In this document: in pieces, positions 17,884 to 27,506 of the stretch
How positions within the stretch are numbered: the stretch's first letter is position 1
Layout of the letters: each line of letters starts with the position of its first letter
NCBI GenBank assembly: GCA_017623215.1
Contig: JAGAPO010000022.1
Location: 49,286 to 113,285 of the forward strand
Source: Lachnospiraceae bacterium
GTDB taxonomy: Bacteria; Bacillota; Clostridia; Lachnospirales; Lachnospiraceae
Reading direction: 5' to 3'
DNA length: 64,000 nt
Notes under the pieces: generated by a model
The model's input: the letters and a program-made list of their open reading frames with translations, nothing else
The model's database searches: none
What the model was told of the DNA's origin: nothing
Made by a program: the position numbers and the translations under genes

Positions 17884-19251
17884 ATGTTTCAGAGAAGGAT
17901 AATTAAGTTTTCCACAACACGAATGATTGTAATCGGTTTCCTTGCAGGAATCCTGATCGGTGCGTTTTTGCTGGCGCTTCCCATATCCTCCAGAACGCAT
18001 ACGGTGACGCCGTTCGCAGATTCCCTGTTCACGGCGACAACCTCCATCTGCGTGACAGGACTTACGACCGTGAACACGATGGAACACTGGAGCCTGTTCG
18101 GGCAGATAGTGATTTTGATATTAATTCAGTTCGGAGGGCTTGGAGTCGTCACCTTTACGACCACCATATTTCTTATACTCGGGCGCAGAATTACGCTGTC
18201 GGAGCGCCTGGTTATTCAGGATGCTTACAATCTGGATACCCTGAAAGGCCTGGTGAAGCTGACGATTCGGATTATGAAAGGCACCTTCCTGGTGGAAGGG
18301 ATCGGAGCGCTGCTCTACTGCATCCGTCTCATTCCGCAGTATGGTGCGTCCGGCATCTGGAAGTCCGTCTTCCTATCCGTCTCGGCATTCTGTAACGCGG
18401 GTATGGATATTATGACACTCGACAGCCTGACTTCCTATCGGGGCGATGTCCTGATGAATATGACCACAATGCTGTTGATTATAATTGGAGGAATCGGTTT
18501 CCCGGTATGGTGGAATACAGTAGAAGTAATAAAAGCGATTGGCAGGAAAGAGATAAAGCCCGGGCGTTTCTGGATGAGGGTTACCCTCCACAGCAAGCTG
18601 GTAATCACGACAACGCTGGTCTTGATTTTGGGCGGTGCCATCCTGATATTCGCGTTGGAATATCGGAATCCGGCCACGATCGGGGAGCTGCCGATGAAGG
18701 AAAAGGTTCTGGCAGCCCTCTTTCAGTCCGTTACGACGAGAACAGCGGGATTCTTTACGATTCCGCAGGATGAACTGACACCCGCGGGCGCGTTCCTGTC
18801 CCTGATCCTGATGTTTATCGGCGGCTCACCCTCCGGCACCGCGGGCGGCGTTAAGACCGTCACTGTTGTAATGCTTTTGCTGTCAGCGCTCTCCATTGCA
18901 AAGGGGCGCAATGACGTGGAAGTATTTGACCGGAGAATCTCCGAAAAATATGTCAGAAAGGGACTTGCAGTTGTGCTGTTCAGCCTTTCGGCGCTGTTCC
19001 TTTCGGCGATGGCGCTTTCGATTGCGGAACAGGCGGATTTCCTGGATACGTTATACGAATGTACATCTGCAATTGCGACAGTCGGCCTTTCGAGAAATAT
19101 GACGCCCGGTTTGTCAACAGCGGGGAAATACATTATTATGATAACGATGTATCTTGGGCGCGTCGGCCCGATTACGATGGCACTTGCGTTCAACGCGAAG
19201 AGGCTTCGCGGAACCCGGACGCTGCCGGATGGAAAGATTATCGTCGGATAA
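17884..19251 (+). CDS. ktrB: KtrB/TrkH-family potassium channel subunit
   Basis: 455 residues, shorter than TrkH and of the KtrB type. Filter loops: TSICVTGLTTV, SAFCNAGMD, TTRTAGFFTI and AIATVGLSRN, each with its glycine; GGSPSGTAGGVKTVT is the intramembrane loop that gates KtrB. Imports K+ together with KtrA. The frame is open upstream to a TTG at 17836. ATG 17884 is chosen because the protein then starts MFQRRIIKF as expected, but GGGAGG is 16 nt away, so the start is uncertain. ktrA follows after 107 bp. Confidence 0.88.
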   Translation: MFQRRIIKFSTTRMIVIGFLAGILIGAFLLALPISSRTHTVTPFADSLFTATTSICVTGLTTVNTMEHWSLFGQIVILILIQFGGLGVVTFTTTIFLILGRRITLSERLVIQDAYNLDTLKGLVKLTIRIMKGTFLVEGIGALLYCIRLIPQYGASGIWKSVFLSVSAFCNAGMDIMTLDSLTSYRGDVLMNMTTMLLIIIGGIGFPVWWNTVEVIKAIGRKEIKPGRFWMRVTLHSKLVITTTLVLILGGAILIFALEYRNPATIGELPMKEKVLAALFQSVTTRTAGFFTIPQDELTPAGAFLSLILMFIGGSPSGTAGGVKTVTVVMLLLSALSIAKGRNDVEVFDRRISEKYVRKGLAVVLFSLSALFLSAMALSIAEQADFLDTLYECTSAIATVGLSRNMTPGLSTAGKYIIMITMYLGRVGPITMALAFNAKRLRGTRTLPDGKIIVG

Positions 19252-19358
19252 AAAAGTGGGGAGGAGTCCCACGGATTGGAATCCTTTGACAGCTCAGCCT
19301 GTACATGCTATCGGAAGCCTGAATTCACGGGCTGTGAGAGAACGGGAGGTTTAAGAAT

Positions 19359-20012
19359 ATGGCGAAAAAAGAATTTGTGGTATTTGGACTGGGACGGTTT
19401 GGTACGAGTGTTGCAAGGACGCTGGCCGAAAGCGGCTGTGAGGTTCTGGTTGTGGATGACAATGAGGATAAGATTCATGAGATTGCCGATTACGTGACAC
19501 ATGCGGTCTGCGCGAATGTAACGGACGTGGATTCCCTTGAGTCGCTTGGAATCAGTAACTTCGACGGCGCGATTGTGGCAATCGGTCAGAATCTGGAGGC
19601 GAGCGTTATGGTCACCATTCTGGCCAAGGAGGCCGGAATTCCCTACGTACTCGCAAAGGCGCAGAATGATCTGCATGCAAAGGTATTAAAGAAGGTCGGA
19701 GCGGATATGGTTGTATTTCCGGAGAAGGAGACCGGTATCCGTATTGCAAATAATATTCTGATGGGGAATTTCTTCGACGCGGTTGAATTATCGTCGACCT
19801 TCAGCATGATGGAGCTGGACGCGCTGCAGGAGTGGGCGGGACACAGCCTGCGTGAGCTGAATCTGCGTGCGAAGAACAAGATTAACGTAATCGGAATCAA
19901 GAGAGGCGGTAAGCTGAATATCAATCCGGATGCTGATATGCCGCTTGAAAAGGACGATATTCTGATTGTAATCGGCAAGAATGAGATTTTGAACAAGCTG
20001 AAGAATCAGTAA
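19359..20012 (+). CDS. ktrA: KtrA/TrkA-family regulatory subunit
   Basis: 217 residues, one RCK_N plus one RCK_C domain, the KtrA size. VFGLGRFGTSVARTLAESG (residues 8-26) is the nucleotide-binding Rossmann motif. Residues about 140-217 form the RCK_C domain, which in other Firmicutes binds c-di-AMP. Assembles as an octameric ring below KtrB. GGGAGG lies 9 nt before ATG 19359. Confidence 0.92.
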   Translation: MAKKEFVVFGLGRFGTSVARTLAESGCEVLVVDDNEDKIHEIADYVTHAVCANVTDVDSLESLGISNFDGAIVAIGQNLEASVMVTILAKEAGIPYVLAKAQNDLHAKVLKKVGADMVVFPEKETGIRIANNILMGNFFDAVELSSTFSMMELDALQEWAGHSLRELNLRAKNKINVIGIKRGGKLNINPDADMPLEKDDILIVIGKNEILNKLKNQ

Positions 20013-20030
20013 GCAAAGGAGTACGCAAGA

Positions 20031-20828
20031 ATGATAAGCAGCACCTCGAACGCACAGGTAAAGAATATAGAAAAGCTGATGAAAAGCAGCAGAGAACGAA
20101 CCGAGCAGGGACTCTATGTATGCGAAGGAATCAAGATGTTCTTAGAGGTTATGGAACGCCCCGGAGCGCTGGTGAAGGCGTATTTTGCGGAGAGCTTTTT
20201 GAGCGATCAGGTTTATCGGGAAAGAATCGAGGAGAGACTCACAGTTCCCTATGAGGTACTCTCCGATTCGGTATTTGCAAAAGCGTCGGAAACGAAGACA
20301 CCGCAGGGAGTCCTTGGGCTTGTGAGATGTCCGGAATATACGCTAAAAGACATTCTTTCCGGCAAAGAGAACAGGAACCCGGCCGTATTGATGCTTGAGA
20401 ATCTAAGGGATCCCGGCAATCTCGGAACGATTGTCAGAACAGCGGAGGGAGCCGGAATCGACGGAATCATTCTGAGCAGAGAATCCGTGGATATCTTCAG
20501 TCCCAAGGTTATCCGGGCAACCATGGGCGCAATATACCGCGTCCCGTTCGTCTACGTGGAGAACTTTACCCAGACGGTGAAAGAGGTATCGAAGAGAGGA
20601 ATCCGAACCTGCGCGGCCCATCTTGCGGGAAGCGTCTGCTACGATGAACCGGACTACATCTCTCCCTGCGCCATCCTCATCGGAAATGAGGCCAACGGCC
20701 TGACCGATGAGACAGCGGAAGCTGCGGATATCCGGATTCGGATCCCGATGGAAGGAGCGGTGGAATCGCTGAATGCGGCGGTCGCGGCGGCGGTATTAAT
20801 GTATGAGGTGCACAGACAGAGACATTAG
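20031..20828 (+). CDS. TrmH/SpoU family RNA 2'-O-methyltransferase
   Basis: 265 residues. SpoU motifs I-III: LENLRDPGNLGTIVRTAEG, ILIGNEANGLTDE and IPMEGAVESLNAAVAAAVL, forming the trefoil-knot SAM site. The N-terminal about 100 residues resemble the L30e-like substrate-binding domain of RlmB/YsgA proteins. Methylates a ribose 2'-OH in rRNA or tRNA; which base is not decidable. AAAGGAG precedes ATG 20031, 18 bp after ktrA, so probably same operon. Confidence 0.9.
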   Translation: MISSTSNAQVKNIEKLMKSSRERTEQGLYVCEGIKMFLEVMERPGALVKAYFAESFLSDQVYRERIEERLTVPYEVLSDSVFAKASETKTPQGVLGLVRCPEYTLKDILSGKENRNPAVLMLENLRDPGNLGTIVRTAEGAGIDGIILSRESVDIFSPKVIRATMGAIYRVPFVYVENFTQTVKEVSKRGIRTCAAHLAGSVCYDEPDYISPCAILIGNEANGLTDETAEAADIRIRIPMEGAVESLNAAVAAAVLMYEVHRQRH

Positions 20829-20835
20829 AGTGAAA

Positions 20836-20874
20836 AGAGGGCCTAAGGCGTCTGAAAGAAGCCTTAGGCCCTCT
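20836..20874. terminator. Hairpin between convergent genes
   Basis: AGAGGGCCTAAGGC (20836-20849) pairs perfectly over 14 bp with GCCTTAGGCCCTCT (20861-20874). On the minus strand it is followed by TTTTCA, so it should stop the GH20-like transcript; on the plus strand no U-run follows. Confidence 0.7.
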
Positions 20875-20909
20875 GCGGCGCAAAGCGCCTATTCCCTCGG
20901 CAGGTCTTA

Positions 20910-22778
20910 TTATTTGCGATTTACATAGGTTTCGAGTTCCATTATTTTCTTTTGTACGAAATTCAGGAAGATTTCGTGGCCGCTTTCGCGGTTTTCTGTC
21001 AGCCACAGTCGTTTATAATCGCGCAGGACGATGTTCCAGCCTTCGAGAACCTCGGGGATCAGGCGGGCTTCGGTCTCCTCATCCTTCAGACGCAGGACGC
21101 ACAGCTTCAGATAGCAGGATTTTACCACCGTTTCAAACATGGTCAGGTTGAGCAGAATCTTTTCGCGCTCAATATCGCCGTTTTTGCAGCCCATAGGAAT
21201 GGACGCAATCCGTTCGCGGCAATGCTCGATATGCTTCAGAGCTCTTTCGGAGCCGTATTCGTCGATGACATCCCAGAGATAGATTTGCGGGATGCCGGCG
21301 TGGTCGTGGCGGCCGTTCCAGAGCAGACCGTTCTCGAAGGTGGCTTTGTTCGCAAAATTATAGATGTGGCAATCCGGAACCTTCCCCTTGGAGAACCAGG
21401 CGGCGTCGCTAATCTCACAGATGGCGCGCGCCATACTGTCGTGTTCGGAACAGTAGACATAGCGATCGAGGTAGTCGAGGACGGTGGAAAGCTGGAAGTT
21501 CATGGGGTTCCAGGAGGTGGTGCCGAACACGTAGAGACCGGGATATTCCATCTCCATGAATTGAGAATTGCCGGTGTCTCCCCAGGTGGACTGCATGACC
21601 ATATTGCCGCCGTGCCGATATGCGGCGCGGCAGCAGTTCTCCGCATTGAGAGTCAGGTTATAGGTACGGGGGATATACTGGTCATAGAGACCGGTACTGC
21701 ATACAGTAACGAAAGGGATCTTCTTTTTCTCGACCAGCGTACAGATTCAGTCGAAGGGATGATATTCGTACTCCGACTCATAGCCCCAATCGTCGAGGAT
21801 TGCGTTCTTTGGGAAGAGATCGAGAGCAGCTTCATTTTCCGCATCGCTATGCTTTGCCTTGATGAACATATCGCTTGAGGCTATGGGGATCTTGTGGTAT
21901 TTGCCCCAGGTAAGATCGCAGACCTTCTGCATATATTCCATATACACCGCGACGACACCTTTTTCGGCAACGGCATCCTTGGACTTTCCGGTATTCAGAG
22001 AGGCGATCTCGTCGCCGTGGACCTGCAGAAAGTCGGTATCACAATAAGGTATAACACACTCGATCAGCATATCAACAAATTCGATCGAACGGGGATCCAG
22101 AGGACTCAGGTCGCCATTGGGATGATCGGGGTCGAGAGAATTGGACAGATGTTTGAATTCATCGTAGCAGAGGAAATTCGCGAGGTGTCCAAACGTTTCT
22201 ACGCTGATGGAAAACTTAATATTGCGTTCGTTGCAGTAGAGCTTGAGCTCATCTAATTCAGCGGTGGTGAGGGCGTCGGGCACGCAATACGTTTCAAAGG
22301 GTGCGAAACGGAGCACCTGGCTGTCCCAATAGAGGATCAGGGTGTTATAGCGCGCCGCTGCCAGATGGTCGATAATCTCCTTAAAATGCTCCATTGTAGG
22401 AATCTTGCCGCGGCTGATATCAAAGGAGAGCATGCGGTTCTCAAGGGCAGGGGAATCAGTGATCGAAAGGCAGGGGACATGCTTTTCCCGGATCAGCTGT
22501 GCCAGGGTCTGGGCAGCGTACATAGCGCCGGCGTCTTTGGAATAAGTAATCGTAACGCCGGTCTCGCTGACGGTCAGAATGTAGGCCTCATTCCCCATGC
22601 CCTCCGTCTTTACATAGGTGATGTTGGCAGGGGCGGAGCTGTCAGCGGTAATGTGATAGTGCGCAAGGGCATCGGTGACTTGCTTTGCAGGGTAATCTCC
22701 TGCAAGGGAGACGGCGGTAAAGGTATACATGCCGTCTTTAAGCTGCATGGATTGCGGTGTGGGATAAAGTTTCAGCAT
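20910..22778 (-). pseudogene. GH20-like beta-N-acetylhexosaminidase with in-frame TGA
   Basis: The minus-strand frame from ATG 22778 (AGGAGG 9 nt upstream) runs 343 codons, meets TGA at 21749-21747 and continues open in the same frame to 20910, 622 residues in all. N-terminal MLKLYPTPQSMQ and the alpha/beta domain up to about residue 120, then the barrel (ENRMLSFDISRGKIPT). LQVHGDEIASLN is the expected catalytic Asp-Glu pair of GH20. The family removes terminal N-acetylhexosamines from glycans using substrate-assisted catalysis. No signal peptide is seen, so a cytoplasmic enzyme. The stop splits the barrel after HPFD, so the gene is probably inactive unless the stop is an assembly error. Confidence 0.75.
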
Positions 22779-23153
22779 AGCGCAGGACCTCCTAAATTGG
22801 TTGTGATAGGGAGCGTTTTCTTCACAATGTTGCATATATTATAGCATTGGAAATGGAACCTTTCAACAACTATATTCAGAACGGGGTGAGGGAACAGAGA
22901 AACGGTTCCGAAAAAGAATAACAAGTCCATATTGGGAGCCTTATGTCCGATAAAATTCGTAGGACAGGTTTCGGCCGCGCTGCCCGCAAAATTCATTCGT
23001 TCGTGAAAAAATGACAAAAAAATCAGCATAACATGAGATTTACTGTTGAAAAAGAGAATATTTTGTCAATTAAAATAGACCGTTCCTCTCTTTTCAAAAA
23101 GAAATTCCTATAGTATAATGACTGTAAAATTTTGGAAAGAGAGGAACTCGGAT
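22779..23153. other. Divergent intergenic region
   Basis: 375 bp, AT-rich, between the GH20-like gene and the membrane/coiled-coil gene. It holds the candidate promoter at 23092-23119. No other gene or RNA element was recognised. Confidence 0.5.
23092..23119 (+). promoter_or_regulatory. Promoter for membrane/coiled-coil gene
   Basis: TTTCAA (23092-23097), 16 bp, TATAAT (23114-23119). Its -10 overlaps an upstream in-frame ATG at 23118, which rules that codon out as the start. Confidence 0.6.
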
Positions 23154-24236
23154 ATGATGAAGGAGTTATTTGAAAGCGGCGCATTTCTGTACATAGCAGC
23201 CGGATTTGCCGGTATCGGAGTGCTGCTGCGCGTGACCCTGGCGCTGATATACAGACGTCTGGTCAAAGCGTCCGAACAGATGGGACGGACAAAGAACAAA
23301 TGGGCAAGGCAGCTGAAGGCAAGGTTCGAAGCCTGCTATCAGGTCGGAATCGGTGTGAAAAATGTGGATATCTTTGTGGATAAGTATGTGTACAAGCAGA
23401 AGTTTTGCGGAGTACTGTTATCCACATGGGAGTTGATAAGCAGTCAGATGAAGTATTTCTGCCTGATTGCCGCATCGATCGGCGGGATTACCGGTCTGGT
23501 GACAGAGTGTGGAAAAAATGAGATTATATCCACATTTTGTGCCGGGATCTGGATGGCGGTGCTGTTGATAATTGTGGATAATATCAGTGCTCCTGTGGAG
23601 AAAAGAGAACTGCTGTGCCTGAATCTGAAGGATTATCTGGAGAATTTTCTGAAGGTTCGCTGTGAGAATCCGGAGGAGTATGAAGCGATTCAGAAGGAGT
23701 ATGCGTATTCTTCGGAGTCAGAAGCGACCAGCCGAAAGGAAAGACGGCAGGCAAAGAAGTTTGCAAAGCAGGAGAAGAAGCGTCTGAACAAGGAAGAAAA
23801 GCTGCAGAAGAAAGAGGAGAAGCGACTGCTCGCGGATGAAAAGAAGCGGGAAGAGGAAGCGAAGGCGCTTGCGGAGCTGGAAGAAAAGAAGCTGGCAGCC
23901 CAGAGGAAAAAAGAGGCTGCGATGGAGCGCAGAAGGCAGCAGCTGATTCGCATGCAGGGCGGAGATTCGGAGCCGGAGGAATCTCCGGCGCAGAACGGGA
24001 AGAAAGCGGAGGCAAAACAGCCGCAGTCTTCGTCACATTCCCAGAACCCGATCCAGAACCAGGCGGCGGCCAAGGCCGATACTGCCGGAATTCCGGATGT
24101 GGAGAATTCGACTAAATCCGGCAAGGGCTCGATTATCCGCCTGAGAAAAGAGGATGAACCGGCCATGCAGACCGCGGCTGCAAAGGAAGCGGAGGACAAG
24201 CTGATTGCAGATGTGCTGAAGGAATTCTTATCCTGA
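23154..24236 (+). CDS. Unrecognised membrane protein with long charged coiled coil
   Basis: 360 residues; I do not recognise the family. Hydrophobic segment at about 9-30 (AFLYIAAGFAGIGVLLRVTL), a basic region, two further hydrophobic segments at about 95-112 and 124-144, then from about 185 to 270 an almost unbroken Lys/Glu/Arg/Ala helix (RRQAKKFAKQEKKRLNKEEK) predicted as coiled coil. A Gln/Ser/Pro-rich linker and a short amphipathic C-terminal helix (EAEDKLIADVLKEFLS) follow. This layout suggests a membrane anchor presenting a cytoplasmic rod with a docking peptide, but no function can be assigned. ATG 23154 follows AGAGAGGAA; the next codon is also ATG. Confidence 0.7.
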   Translation: MMKELFESGAFLYIAAGFAGIGVLLRVTLALIYRRLVKASEQMGRTKNKWARQLKARFEACYQVGIGVKNVDIFVDKYVYKQKFCGVLLSTWELISSQMKYFCLIAASIGGITGLVTECGKNEIISTFCAGIWMAVLLIIVDNISAPVEKRELLCLNLKDYLENFLKVRCENPEEYEAIQKEYAYSSESEATSRKERRQAKKFAKQEKKRLNKEEKLQKKEEKRLLADEKKREEEAKALAELEEKKLAAQRKKEAAMERRRQQLIRMQGGDSEPEESPAQNGKKAEAKQPQSSSHSQNPIQNQAAAKADTAGIPDVENSTKSGKGSIIRLRKEDEPAMQTAAAKEAEDKLIADVLKEFLS

Positions 24237-24400
24237 GAAGAAACAGAATTGACAGATGGCAGGTGCCCGGAGGAAGGGGCAGGGCGCGAAGATCCAAAAT
24301 ATCCGGCAAATGCCTCATTTTCCAGAAATTTGTACAGGATTTGCGCAGAATCAGGGCGCGATTTTGTGAGTGATTTTTGAGACGGCTGGGCTTTTAGATA

Positions 24401-24429
24401 TTGAATTTATAGCCGTGATTTGATAAAAT
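24401..24429 (+). promoter_or_regulatory. pgi promoter
   Basis: TTGAAT (24401-24406), 17-bp spacer, TAAAAT (24424-24429). The roughly 100-nt leader contains a short hairpin (CCCTGC/GCAGGG near 24490-24504) without U-run. Confidence 0.6.
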
Positions 24430-24532
24430 AAGACAGAAGTGGAGCGGTTTCGACACCGGATGTACGTATCGGGCGCCGAGGCCGGATAACCCTGCAGAGC
24501 AGGGGATTATATTAGCAAAGGAGTATATCATC

Positions 24533-25879
24533 ATGGCAAAGGTTTCTTTTGATTACTCGGCAGCGGCAAAGTTCATCCGCGATGACGAGGTTGCTTACAT
24601 TAAGAAGTCTGCCGAGAGCGCAAAGGCAGAGCTGGTAGCAAAAGAAGGCGCAGGCAACGATTTTCTTGGCTGGATCGATCTTCCTGTTAACTACGATAAG
24701 GAAGAGTTTGCACGGATTAAGAAGGCGGCTGAGAAGATTCAGTCTGATTCGGAAGTTTTAATCGTAATCGGTATCGGCGGTTCCTATCTGGGAGCAAGAG
24801 CGGCCATCGAGTTCTTAAGACACAGCTTCTACAACAGCGTGTCCAAGGAGATTAGAAAGACCCCTGAGATTTATTTCGCAGGCAATAATATCAGCAGCAC
24901 CTATGTAACCCATCTGCTTGAGGTAGTAGGTGACAGAGATTTCTCCATCAACGTAATCAGTAAGTCCGGTACGACGACCGAGCCTGCGATTGCGTTCCGT
25001 ATCTTCAAGAAGAAGCTGATCGAGAAGTACGGCAGAGAGGAAGCCGCGAAGAGAATCTACGCAACAACCGATAAGGCAAGGGGAGCATTAAAGAAGCTCG
25101 CAACCGAAGAGGGCTATGAGAGCTTTGTTGTTCCGGATGATGTCGGCGGACGTTACTCGGTACTGACCGCGGTTGGCCTTCTTCCGATCGCAGTAAGCGG
25201 TGCGGATATTGATAAGCTGATGGAAGGCGCTGCAAGCATGAGAGAGCACTGCCTGAACGACGAGTTCGCATCCAACGACGCTGTGAAGTACGCGGCTGTC
25301 CGCAATATTCTGTTAAGAAAGGGCAAGGGAATCGAGATTCTTGCGAACTACGAACCCAGCCTGCATTATGTATCCGAATGGTGGAAGCAGCTCTACGGCG
25401 AGAGCGAGGGCAAGGATCAGAAGGGTATCTTCCCGGCATCCGTTGACCTGACAACCGATCTGCACTCCATGGGTCAGTTCATCCAGGATGGTCAGAGAGC
25501 AATGTTCGAGACCGTACTGAATGTTGAGACCTCCTCCTGTGAAGTGATCATAGAAGAGGAAGCGGTAGACCTTGACGGTCTGAACTACCTAACCGGCAAG
25601 AGCGTTGATTTCATCAACAAGAGCGCGATGAAGGGAACTCTGTTAGCACATACGGATGGACAGGTTCCGAACCTGATGGTTACCATTCCGGAGCAGAACG
25701 AGTACTACCTTGGCCAGCTGTTCTACTTCTTCGAGTTCGCATGCGGCGTAAGCGGTTACATGCTCGGCGTGAATCCGTTCGATCAGCCCGGCGTTGAGAG
25801 CTACAAGAAGAACATGTTCGCTCTGCTTGGCAAGCCCGGCTTCGAGGCTCAGAGAGAAGAACTGTTAAAGCGTCTGTAA
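24533..25879 (+). CDS. pgi: Glucose-6-phosphate isomerase
   Basis: 448 residues, the short bacterial/Bacillus-type [19 protein letters not shown] and [16 protein letters not shown] bind the phosphate, [18 protein letters not shown] contains active-site residues, and [18 protein letters not shown] is the C-terminal signature with the catalytic Lys region. Interconverts glucose-6-P and fructose-6-P in glycolysis. AAAGGAG precedes ATG 24533. Own promoter and terminator, so monocistronic. Confidence 0.97.
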   Translation: MAKVSFDYSAAAKFIRDDEVAYIKKSAESAKAELVAKEGAGNDFLGWIDLPVNYDKEEFARIKKAAEKIQSDSEVLIVIGIGGSYLGARAAIEFLRHSFYNSVSKEIRKTPEIYFAGNNISSTYVTHLLEVVGDRDFSINVISKSGTTTEPAIAFRIFKKKLIEKYGREEAAKRIYATTDKARGALKKLATEEGYESFVVPDDVGGRYSVLTAVGLLPIAVSGADIDKLMEGAASMREHCLNDEFASNDAVKYAAVRNILLRKGKGIEILANYEPSLHYVSEWWKQLYGESEGKDQKGIFPASVDLTTDLHSMGQFIQDGQRAMFETVLNVETSSCEVIIEEEAVDLDGLNYLTGKSVDFINKSAMKGTLLAHTDGQVPNLMVTIPEQNEYYLGQLFYFFEFACGVSGYMLGVNPFDQPGVESYKKNMFALLGKPGFEAQREELLKRL

Positions 25880-25934
25880 TGGACGATTCTTTCAGAACAA
25901 ATATTCAATCAGAACAGAATAGAATCCTTTCAGA

Positions 25935-25965
25935 GGGATGCCGCAGCGGCATCCCTTTTTCTTTT
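25935..25965 (+). terminator. Intrinsic terminator after pgi
   Basis: GGGATGCCG (25935-25943), CAG loop, CGGCATCCC (25947-25955), then TTTTTCTTTT. Confidence 0.92.
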
Positions 25966-26001
25966 ATTCGCAGCACGTGAAAAGTTACAAGGAGCAGAGA
26001 C

Positions 26002-26052
26002 GTTGACATTTCAACTTCTTTGGTATATAATGGGAGATGTTGAATTGTCAAC
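26002..26052 (+). promoter_or_regulatory. Consensus promoter between two MarR-type palindromes
   Basis: TTGACA (26003-26008), 17 bp, TATAAT (26026-26031): a full-consensus promoter. The -35 lies inside palindrome GTTGACATTTCAAC (26002-26015), and a second, GTTGAATTGTCAAC (26039-26052), lies just past the start site. Both fit GTTGA-N4-TCAAC, 37 bp apart. This is the expected layout for repression by a small dimeric winged-helix (MarR-like) protein. Confidence 0.85.
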
Positions 26053-26058
26053 TTTTAA

Positions 26059-26297
26059 ATGAACGAACGAAGGGGACATGGTACGGTCGATAGATTGGAA
26101 CATCCTTTCAGGCAAAGTCAGAGATTTCCGGCTACCGGCATAGACCTGCCGCAGAGCATGTACGCCGGCGGGCAAGCCTTGCTGTTGAGCTTGCAGGAAA
26201 GGATCTTACCGATGAAAAGCGTGCCATTTTTTATGAAGCCTTGGTATCGATCGCGTCGAATCTGCGGGAATTGAGTAAGGAGGGACTTCCAGAATAA
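26059..26297 (+). pseudogene. Decayed MarR-like regulator
   Basis: No intact gene lies between the operators and the dehydrogenases. The frame ending TAA at 26295-26297 encodes LAGKDLTDEKRAIFYEALVS and IASNLRELSKEGLPE, resembling the C-terminal dimerisation helices of MarR proteins. It has no start (TAG at 26091-26093) and the expected winged helix is missing or scrambled across frames. The stop overlaps the next ATG as TAATG, typical of a former operon mate. Interpreted as a regulator with internal deletion; identity is tentative because only about 40 residues are recognisable. Confidence 0.45.
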
Positions 26298-27502
26298 TGA
26301 ATCCAATAAAAAGAGTATATTGCAGAGTATTCCAATTTGCCTTTCATGCGGCGCTTCCGTTTTTGCCATATAGAGAGCCGCAGGTGTTTGACAGCATCAA
26401 TGAGCTGGTAGCTCTGTTAAAAAAGCGAAGAATCAAATCCGTCATGCTGGTTACGGATCGGCAGCTGCGAAAAACGGGCATCACCCAGCCCTTAGAGGAG
26501 CTGCTGGAAGATAATCATATAAGGTGCGCGGTGTATGACGGAACCCGGCCCAACCCTACCGTCAGGAATGTGGAGGCGGCAAGGAGATTATATCGAAAGG
26601 AAAACTGTGAATGGCTGATTGCGTTCGGAGGCGGCTCGTCCATGGATTGTGCCAAGGCAGCAGGAGCCCGCATCGCATATCCGAAAAAGTCGTTAAATCA
26701 GTTGAAGGGCCTGCTTCGTGTCCTCCGCAGAATTCCGCCGCTGGTCGCGATACCTACTACAGCAGGAACCGGGAGTGAAGTCACCGTTACCGCCGTTATT
26801 ACCGACAGCGAGAAAAAATACAAGTACACGATGAACGATTTTACCCTAATTCCGTCGTATGCGGTACTTGATCCGCGCGTAACCTATACGCTGCCGCCCT
26901 CGCTTACCGCAACAACGGGGATGGACGCCCTGACGCATTCCGTGGAAGCATATATCGGACGTTCCACGACAAAAGAAACGCGCAGGTTAGCCTTAGAGGC
27001 TGTAAAACTGATTTTTGAAAATATTGAGACAGCGTATCAGGACGGCACGAACAATAAAGCGCGTAAGAATATGCTGCAGGCGGCCTATAAAGCAGGGATT
27101 GCCTTTTCAAAATCCTATGTGGGATATATTCATTCAGTGGCACATTCACTCGGCGGTCAGTATAATATCCCGCATGGCCTGGCGAATTCCGTACTTATGC
27201 CGATTGTCCTGGAAGCATATGGGAATACTGCACATAAGAAGCTGCACGAACTCGGCATCGCAGCCTCAGTTGCGTCCGAAAAGGATTCACATAAGGAAGG
27301 CGCGGAGAAATTCATCCAAGCGATCCGGGAACTTAACCGCAGAATGGGGATACCCGAGACCCTTTCCGGTATTAAAAAAGAAGATATTCCCGGAATGGCA
27401 AAGCATGCTGCAAAGGAAGCGAATCCCTTGTACCCTGTTCCGAAGCTTATGAGTGCGAAGGAACTGGAGCAGTTCTACTATAAAGTTGCAGATTGGAGAT
27501 AG
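26297..27502 (+). CDS. Iron-containing alcohol dehydrogenase
   Basis: 401 residues, group III ADH. FGGGSSMDCAKAAG is the NAD(P)-binding motif, IPTTAGTGSEVT is characteristic of the family, and the metal ligands are in MDALTHSVEAY, HSVAHSLGG and HGLANS. Interconverts an alcohol and an aldehyde; substrate unknown. No TM segment despite a hydrophobic N-terminus. Start overlaps the stop of the regulator relic (TAATG). The aldehyde dehydrogenase follows after 4 bp, so the two would handle one alcohol-aldehyde-acid route. Confidence 0.93.
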   Translation: MNPIKRVYCRVFQFAFHAALPFLPYREPQVFDSINELVALLKKRRIKSVMLVTDRQLRKTGITQPLEELLEDNHIRCAVYDGTRPNPTVRNVEAARRLYRKENCEWLIAFGGGSSMDCAKAAGARIAYPKKSLNQLKGLLRVLRRIPPLVAIPTTAGTGSEVTVTAVITDSEKKYKYTMNDFTLIPSYAVLDPRVTYTLPPSLTATTGMDALTHSVEAYIGRSTTKETRRLALEAVKLIFENIETAYQDGTNNKARKNMLQAAYKAGIAFSKSYVGYIHSVAHSLGGQYNIPHGLANSVLMPIVLEAYGNTAHKKLHELGIAASVASEKDSHKEGAEKFIQAIRELNRRMGIPETLSGIKKEDIPGMAKHAAKEANPLYPVPKLMSAKELEQFYYKVADWR

Positions 27503-27506
27503 CGAT

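Noticed and set aside
21747..21749. Selenocysteine codon in the GH20-like gene
   Set aside because: No selenoprotein members known to me in this family, the position is not a catalytic residue, and no obvious SECIS-like hairpin was identified.
20952..21878. 308-residue plus-strand open frame opposite the GH20-like gene
   Set aside because: Antisense shadow; the minus frame carries family motifs.
24440..24530. tmRNA-like start (GGTTTCGAC) upstream of pgi
   Set aside because: Only a short string matches; there is no room for a tmRNA and no tRNA-like 3' end.
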